A stretch of DNA of 64,000 bases from Brachypterus glaber (lineage: Eukaryota; Arthropoda; Insecta; Coleoptera; Kateretidae), in contig OY294045.1 in assembly GCA_958510825.1 (NCBI GenBank), positions 12,017,916 to 12,081,915 on the forward strand, written 5' to 3'. Below are positions 57,991 to 64,000 of this stretch, piece by piece (positions within the stretch are counted from its first letter, which is position 1; each line of letters opens with the position of its first letter). The notes below the pieces were generated by a model, which saw nothing but the letters and a program-made list of their open reading frames with translations, was not told where the DNA came from and did no database searches. A program made the translations under genes and the position numbers.

Positions 57991-58019
57991 ATAGTGACAC
58001 AAGTTGATTCGAAACTTAG

Positions 58020-58079
58020 TTTCAGATTAATCCCTGAAGATGTCTCTAGTAGTAAGAGACGAAACGTCGGAAAGTGAAA
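58020..58079 (+). ncRNA. Hammerhead-ribozyme-like motif 3
   Basis: Core CTGAAGA (58034-58040), stem II GTCTCT/AGAGAC around AGTAGTA, then GAAACGTC. Stem I pairs inner TCC with GGA and outer TTTCA with TGAAA, separated by an internal loop as in natural type I hammerheads. As at 49894, one extra base separates CTGAAGA from stem II. It lies just after the endonuclease stop, the position expected for a Penelope pseudo-LTR. Confidence 0.65.
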
Positions 58080-58122
58080 ATCCATTAACACGGTCTAAAC
58101 CCGAAAGTGAAAGTTCTTTATA

Positions 58123-58878
58123 CGTATTTACTTTTGTAAGCATATAACTGTTGTGCAATGTAGTTTTATTGAATAGAATGATGTAAGCTCAAAGATTACA
58201 TTCTTACATACTTACCACTCATATGACACTTGATTTTGTATTTAAATGCAAACAATATTTAATAAAGATATATAAATATTTATAAAATAATAATAGAAAA
58301 ATAAATTAACATACGGCACCTCTTACTTTGTGAATAGGTTTGTCAAATAATACATTCTAAATAGGATTATTTACAGTCTTTCTTACTTTTACATAAACAA
58401 TATCGAGAAGTGAACCACTACAAAATATTTGCACATGGACTTCGGGGATTTTTATGACATTTATGACAATCTATGATTTTTGAGCTTTTAGGTAATTTAT
58501 GAAAAATCTTCAAAATCTTTTCGAAAATTACCAAGATGAAAAGATTGCAAAGGTTTTTAAGATTTTTGAAATTTGTACACGGTTTTTTCATAGTACTCGA
58601 ACAAAAGGTACCTATATTATTTATCTTTGGATAATAACTTACCATTGCAATGTTACCAATGGCACTGATACATTAGTAACTTTATATTTTTTAACCTTAA
58701 AATAAAACAGGGGGAAAGGAAGCAAAATATTAAATATAATACAAATAATAAAAAAGGGGGACATGCAATACATAATTTGAAAAATATTGAAATTCTCTTT
58801 TTAACCCCTCTAGGGATCCATAGATCTTCTTTTCAGTTACGAGCTTTCCTTCCTTTAATTTATAAAATATATACCTAA
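58123..58878. other. AT-rich spacer
   Basis: Short overlapping open frames on both strands at 58418-58705 are mutual antisense and not called. No repeat partner. Confidence 0.4.
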
Positions 58879-58880
58879 TA

Positions 58881-59131
58881 CACTGAACCAAAAATTAAGG
58901 TGATATCAATAAAAATGAACGTGATATCAATAAAATTACATTGATTTTGCACCCATGTACGTTTTTAATTGTGACAAATTTTTTATTAAATCAATGCTTA
59001 AAAATGGTAGTCTTAATGTAAAATTTATTTAATAAAAAAAATTCGTTGTTATAATGAATTTATGCATTAAGGCAAGGAATTTTAAGCATTGATACAATAA
59101 AGTGTTCATCGGTACAAAATTATTTTCAGTG
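58881..59131. mobile_element. MITE with CACTGAA ends, TA target, copy 1
   Basis: CACTGAACCAAAAATTAAGG and, inverted, CACTGAAAATAATTTTG, flanked by TA (58879-58880 and 59132-59133). 251 bp. Repeated GTGATATCAATAAAA inside. A second copy starts at 63898. Confidence 0.85.
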
Positions 59132-59195
59132 TATTAAAGCAAGATCTTAAACTCATATAACTACTTCGTTTTGTCTAAAATTTTATTCCCATATA

Positions 59196-59594
59196 CAAGG
59201 GCGTAGATGAGGGGGTAATGGGGGTAATTACCCCCCCATAGGCGTGGGCGCCAATTTTGTTTGCAGGGCGCCAAGTTTGGTAGAAACCGTCAGGGACACA
59301 GTTTTTTTTCTTGCTGGTATTTTTTTGGGCGCCAAGTTTGGTAGAAACCGTCAGGAACAAAGCTTTTGTCTTAGGGTATTTTTTTGGGCGCCGTCATTTT
59401 TTTTTGTAGGGGCGCCACGTTTGGTAGAAACCGTCAGGGACAAAGCTTTTTTTGGGGGGCAATTTTTTTTTGTAGGCGCACAAAGCTTTATTTTAGGGTG
59501 TTTTTTCTTTTGCTAGGGGCGCCAAATTTGAGGCTTGAAAGGCCGGCCCTGGGTATTACCCCCCCCCCATAGAAGAAAAACATCTACGCCCTTG
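59196..59594. mobile_element. hAT-type MITE M2, expanded by inner repeats
   Basis: Ends CAAGGGCGTAGATG are mirrored, with exact 8-bp flanks CCCATATA (59188-59195) and CCCATATA (59595-59602), the hAT signature. The interior (59248-59530) holds degenerate tandem units GGGCGCCAAGTTTGGTAGAA-ACCGTCAGG.ACAAAGC separated by T-rich text. This is an expansion absent from the 145-bp copy at 14130. Open frames of 60-90 codons over it are repeat artefacts. Confidence 0.88.
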
Positions 59595-59602
59595 CCCATA
59601 TA

Positions 59603-60912
59603 TAAAATATAATATGTTTTTGAGTTTTACTTTAATATAGTAAAGTTCTGATCTCTTTTGATTACTTCCTTCGTAAAATCGTGAGGTAAAAAGAAAAAAG
59701 TTTGAAAATACATTTTAATTATATCGATACCCCGAAGCAACAAAGCCGTAACTCATAAATTGTCATTTTTCACGACAGCTAACTTTCTAAAATATATTTT
59801 TTTTGTTATTTAAGGGTAGAAAATGATTGAAGTGGAAAAAGAAGCCATGTGATCATCATTTGAAAGCTTATAACATTCTCTATTAAACTGTATAAGTATT
59901 TATTGTTTATTTATTGTTTGTTTCTGATAATATTCAAGTTTAGAATTTCTTACTTTAGTATTTTTAGGTAAACTTTTGGTTAAAATGGCCTGTGGAGAAA
60001 TCTGAGTAGTACCACCATGTGTGTCTTTTTTCAAGGGATTTACTTATGAGAATAACTTAAAATAGGTCTAACTTGAGTTACATCCTTGTTGCATGGGAGT
60101 GTCGATATGTGGCAACTATAAATCATTATCATTTTTATACCCTACATACTTTGTTATTTGTAAGCAGTTCACTCTAAAAAATATCTTTTAAACTTTTATT
60201 CAAAGTTAACTAGTTTTGTATGTATTATTGAAATATTTATTTCATTTTAAACTTTATAACGTATAAAGCTTTATTTAAATTATTTATGTTGACATTTTTT
60301 TCAATAATACCAAAATCTCAAATAACGCACCTTCAAAAAAAAAAATAAAAAACTTTTTTTTTAAAAAGTTCTTTTTTAGAAAAACGAAAAAATTTTTAAA
60401 AAGAACGTTTTTCAAAAAAAGATTTAAAAAAAAATGTTTTTTTGAAAAAAAAAATGTTTTTTTTTTAATTTTTTATTTGAAGTTTGGTTATTTGGCAAAA
60501 TGCAAAATAGAATCCACTGTAAATAGTATATAATGGAATGCTTAGCATTACATATCTTCAAGGCTTGTTTTGTCCTTAAAACTGTTACAATGTAAGAAAT
60601 TAAACAATACAAATACCTCATTATTATAACTGAGTTGGGCGGAGGTTAAAACGAAAAAACTAATATAGTAGTTTTTAAAACCTCTCGTTCGAACTTTATC
60701 ACCCCTGAAGTGCTGCCGTTTGGCTACACATTTTTGAATAATCAAGTTAATTTGTTTATAAATTTAAAAACTTGAAAATGACTTTATGTTAAAAAAGTCG
60801 AAACAATTGTCGTTGTAATGTTTGTTTAATAGACAATAAATTTATATTTTGGAGAGATAACATTTTTTCTATGGCTTTTTTAAATCAACTCCAATATGAG
60901 TAAGGATCAAGA
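59603..60912. other. AT-rich spacer with A/T homopolymer tract
   Basis: 60330-60480 alternates runs of A and T with GAAAAAC/GTTTTTC dyads. Rest unique, no gene supported. Confidence 0.45.
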
Positions 60913-61160
60913 ATTTCTTAATTTCATTACAATTATGTTTCTGAAACATTTCAGAAATATGTCTGAAACTTAACAGTAATATTACTGAAACATTCCAGTA
61001 ATATGTCTGAAACATAACTGATATTTCACTGAAACAAATTTGCGTACATTTATATGTTTCATACATATTACTGACATATTTCAGAAATATTTCAGTATTA
61101 TAACAGAAGTATATTATATTTTAATATAATATTTCTGACATATTTCAGAAATATTTCGTG
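60913..61160. repeat. Cluster of TTTCTGAAAC / TTTCAGAAAT motifs
   Basis: Short units such as TGTTTCTGAAACATTTCAGA, ATATGTCTGAAAC and TTCTGACATATTTCAGAA recur a dozen times in both orientations. They form dyads without one fixed period. It ends at GTGCCGTGTGGG. Confidence 0.75.
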
Positions 61161-61739
61161 CCGTGTGGGTAATGGTTATTCTTTCAAGTATGCATACATA
61201 TGATAGTATAAAAAATTTATGCCTGAAAAGATGGTTTATGGAACCATTTTTCTTCCCATTCGCTATGAATCTTTATCTTTTTTTGGAGTATCGTCTTAAG
61301 CATTATGTCAGGGATCATTCTTGACTGCATATGAACAGATCACATAGCATCTTTTGTCCTCCCGTTTTACTTTTATTACTTTCTGCTCGGTTTCATTTTC
61401 TTATTTACGACAATGAATAAATGTCGCAGTTTCTCGTTACAATATATCCAGCTATCTAGGTATATGTATGCAGATTATTATTAATGCACTTTTTTTAAAA
61501 TTCAATATAACTGTAGTTTAAGTAGAAAGCTTACTGAAATTAATTTTTCAAAAGTTAATATAATATTTTCAGTAGAAATAGCTACAATAACAACTGCATA
61601 AAAAATCGAAAAAAAAAATTAAACATATTTTACCTACCTATACTTCACATTTTTTTAAACGTAATTAAGTATAGGGGTTGGTTCTGGACAAATTTCAGAA
61701 TATTTCATTCATCCCCACCGACCAAAAAATGGGGCTAAA
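61161..61739. other. AT-rich spacer
   Basis: Nothing recognised. Confidence 0.4.
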
Positions 61740-62600
61740 AATTTAAGGGGGTGAGTGTCAGTAAAAATGTAACACTTAAAAAATTATAAACTTGTAAAAT
61801 GTTTTTTGGATCACTTTTTTAACAATGATCTAGGCTTAAAGAGACGGATTCCTTGAAAATTTTATTGCACACGGCGTGGTTAACAGTTTATTTATTTATT
61901 TATTTATTAACGGGAAAACCCCACTACAAAAATTAAATGTACATAAGATAACATGATAATAGAAACCTAATATAATGTAAAAAAAAATAACTATAACAAA
62001 AAAAAATAGAAAAAATAACCTTGCAAATAACAAAAAACTATACAATACTAAAATTAAAAAAATTAAACATTAATAAGAAATTTAAACGTCAGTGAAGTTA
62101 ATGCTTTTTAAAGAGGTTTTAAACGATGCTAAAGTGGAAAAAGTAAAGTCACAATTATCCAAACTATTGGCTAAAGTCATGACTCTATCCATGGGAGAAT
62201 TACAACCGTAATTTGTACGGTGATGGGATTTTAAAAAGCGGAGAAATGTTGCGCATGACCCTAGCCGGAACATTTAAATGTATTTGACTTAGTAAGTCTG
62301 GGCAATCAATAAGCCCATTAAATATTTTGAAAAGGTAACATAACAGTTAACTAAATCCTCTAAAAAAAAACAATTAGAGATGGAAAACCATAGCCAATGA
62401 CCGGTTTTCGGTTAACCGGTTTCGGAAATTACATCAGACCGGTTTTGGGTTAAAACACGGAAGCAATAACGGGTTAAAAACCGGTTTAAACCATAAAGCA
62501 AAATTTCCTTTCATTTTCTTTTTACCTTTTGTAAAATGTTACGCCGCGTTACATGTCGAAAATGGCCAAATTTTGCGTTACGTAATACTTGAACGCTCCC
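61740..62600 (-). mobile_element. Harbinger-type MITE, copy 2, split by a LINE
   Basis: Reverse-orientation relative of 56919-57208. The right end GTTACGTAATACTTGAACGC-TCCC is followed by TAA. Inner text (GAGACGGATTCCTTG, AGAGATGGAAAACCATAGCC, ACCGGTTTTCGG) matches. The left terminus is missing. It is interrupted by a 453-bp LINE fragment. Confidence 0.75.
61889..62341 (-). mobile_element. 5'-truncated LINE: protein C-terminus and 3' UTR
   Basis: Flanked by AACAGTT duplications (61882-61888 and 62342-62348). Minus-strand frames give LIDCPDLLSQIHLNVPARVM and, one frameshift later, HHRTNYGCNSPMDRVM, ending with a stop near 62082. DCPxLLxxIxxNVPxR followed by RTNYGxNxPxxR is the familiar C-terminal tail of Jockey-like LINE ORF2 proteins. 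The 3' UTR ends in AATAAATAAATA units at 61889-61905. Dead on arrival by truncation. Confidence 0.85.
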
Positions 62601-62604
62601 TAAG

Positions 62605-63721
62605 TCAAAAAACAAAAAGTCACTCACAAGTTTTACAAAATATTTACCATCAAAATTATTAATTTTGACAATATTTAAGTACAAGTTTTGGGGCCGATAA
62701 AAATTATTTTTAAAAATAATTTTTAAATTTGATATAATTTTTTGAAAAGAATGAAAGACTTTTTTCAAATTGTTTGGCTAAGTTAAAAAACAAAAAAGTT
62801 ACAGAAGTTTTAATAAACTTCTAATAATGATAATTTTGGCATGCAGAGCGTCACTTATTGAGTTCCAATTACGTTCCGTTTTAATTCAATTTTTTTATAA
62901 GGTGCTTTTAATATACTAGACAAATACAACTATTACCAGAAAAAGTTTAAACGAAATCTAACTGCCCTAGCAATAATCTTATTAAAAATAGGGCGAAAAA
63001 TCATGGAATTAGGTACTGAAAAATTAAATTACCATTGTATAGGACAATAACTTCCGATTATACATTTGTAACCGAATATTCAGATCACTTTTTACAGTGT
63101 ATTGTACATTTTACCAAGGAAAAATCTCTCCTCCTTCGGACTTGTGATGAACTCATGGTTTTAATAATATATTTTGGAGAGTCCAAATGTATAAAAACAT
63201 ATTGAGAATAATATATTAATATATTAATAATACAGCAGCATCTCGGCTCGTATGTATAAGTATGCTTATCCTTTAATATACTATTGAATAATAGTGTAAA
63301 ATATTATAGCACTTTTCGTACAATGTATTTTTCCTAGAAGAATCCCATTATTGAAAAAATTAAAGCTCTTTCTGGAAGCCATAGAAGTGGAAGCCTTACA
63401 TGCTTCCCGCTTTGTAGATGCGGTAAAGAAATACATATGTCGCCATCATTAAAATATTTGCTGTGGTTACAACCACAACTATTGTTGGAATTAGTACACA
63501 GGTCAACATAAAAAAATCAACTGTCACCTAACAGTGCTTTACTGATATTCACTAAATCCAAATCTGTCCAAAAATGATGAACGTGGGCAGTGAAAATTTT
63601 ACAATAACTTTAACTCTTCTAGTACTGACACTAGCTGTATAATAGTTGCCATATTTCTCGAGGCTTCATCGGGGTTGTAAACAGTTAATTAATGAAATTT
63701 AGGATAAATTTAAAATTTAGC
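62605..63721. other. AT-rich spacer
   Basis: GGAAGCCATAGAAGTGGAAG / GCTTCCCGCTTTGTAG near 63376-63420 is GC-richer but unassigned. No gene. Confidence 0.4.
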
Positions 63722-63768
63722 ACGATTCGCTGAAGATGCCTCTAGAATATGAGATGAAACGTCGGACA
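63722..63768 (+). ncRNA. Decayed hammerhead-like motif 5
   Basis: CTGAAGATGCCTCT...GAGATGAAACGTCGGAC has the core boxes of the 58020 motif, but stem II is mismatched (CTC/GAG only) and stem I is weak. A Penelope pseudo-LTR relic. Confidence 0.45.
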
Positions 63769-63897
63769 AAATAAATCAAGGTTGATTCCAAAGTTTAAAT
63801 AATATTTTCAACCTTATCAGCTGTCAAAACTAAAATTATCGAAAGTAAAGATAAATTTATTAATTCCCACGTTTCGTTTTATTTTTTATTACAAATA

Positions 63898-64000
63898 CAC
63901 TGAACCAAAAATTAACGTGATATCAATAAAAATGAACGTTATATCAATAAAATTACATTTATTTTGCATCAATGTACGTTTTTAATTGTGACAATTAATT
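63898..64000 (+). mobile_element. MITE with CACTGAA ends, copy 2 (cut by window end)
   Basis: Starts CACTGAACCAAAAATTAACG after TA (63896-63897) and follows 58881 closely, including GTACGTTTTTAATTGTGACA. The right end lies beyond the window. Confidence 0.85.

Larger units (their letters stand above)
57390..58122. mobile_element. Penelope-like element 3' end, inverted-duplicated
   Basis: Arms 57390-57673 and 57832-58122 are inverted copies beginning TATAAAGAACTTTCACTTTC. Each arm carries the end of the endonuclease frame and a hammerhead-like motif. The unique centre (57674-57831) supplies the rest of the endonuclease. Paired or inverted pseudo-LTRs with a hammerhead and a C-terminal GIY-YIG domain are characteristic of Penelope-like elements. 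No reverse transcriptase remains. Confidence 0.85.

Noticed and set aside
59175..59572. Overlapping 60-90-codon frames
   Set aside because: They follow the tandem GGGCGCC units inside the hAT-type MITE and have no independent coding signal.

Overview
The window looks like intergenic and intronic DNA of an arthropod, most likely an insect. It is very AT-rich (about 70% A+T by eye). It has no long open reading frame and no operon, ribosomal RNA or true tRNA gene, and it is packed with transposable-element debris. The families seen are hAT-type, Tc1/mariner-type and Harbinger-type MITEs, one tRNA-derived SINE family in four copies, 5'-truncated LINE fragments, a Penelope-like element with a GIY-YIG endonuclease tail, large foldback elements and satellite arrays. 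The species cannot be named from sequence alone.

Layout. 1-11 kb: a 275-bp direct doublet, a 760-bp repeat with an 87-bp tandem duplication, a perfect 41-bp hairpin, a (TA)n tract, a hAT MITE, a 0.95-kb foldback with inner 70-bp tandem units and a 1.7-kb mariner-like foldback holding a nested MITE. 11-20 kb: a broken pogo-type DNA-binding exon split by a MITE, a repeat family with its own LINE insertion, hAT MITEs, doublets and a LINE reverse-transcriptase relic. 19-31 kb: SINEs, a second 760-bp repeat with a nested SINE, a 0.95-kb foldback, a 0.9-kb-period doublet and a Tc1-like element. 31-38 kb: a 1.4-kb element studded with an ATTATTGGCAC motif, then two GC-rich pieces on the minus strand that look like exons of one gene. 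The presumptive first exon abuts nine copies of a 215-bp satellite, beside a (TAATG)n microsatellite. 38-48 kb: a SINE, a degenerate satellite of about 130-240 bp period, and a foldback whose loop holds GC-palindrome units. 48-54 kb: two tandem hammerhead-ribozyme-like units, a TIR element, a MITE and a second exon-like open frame. 54-64 kb: a 1-kb element with repeated GCAAGAGTGGCC-type motifs, a Harbinger-type MITE family (one copy carrying a LINE insertion), and an inverted-duplicated Penelope-like 3' end with hammerhead-like motifs on both strands.

The most interesting signals are the hammerhead-like motifs in Penelope-type sequence (two intact pairs and one decayed), the dimeric 215-bp satellite against a candidate first exon, and three unrelated 1-1.4-kb elements that repeat their own terminal motif internally. 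Host genes are represented only by candidate exons. None could be assigned to a protein family.
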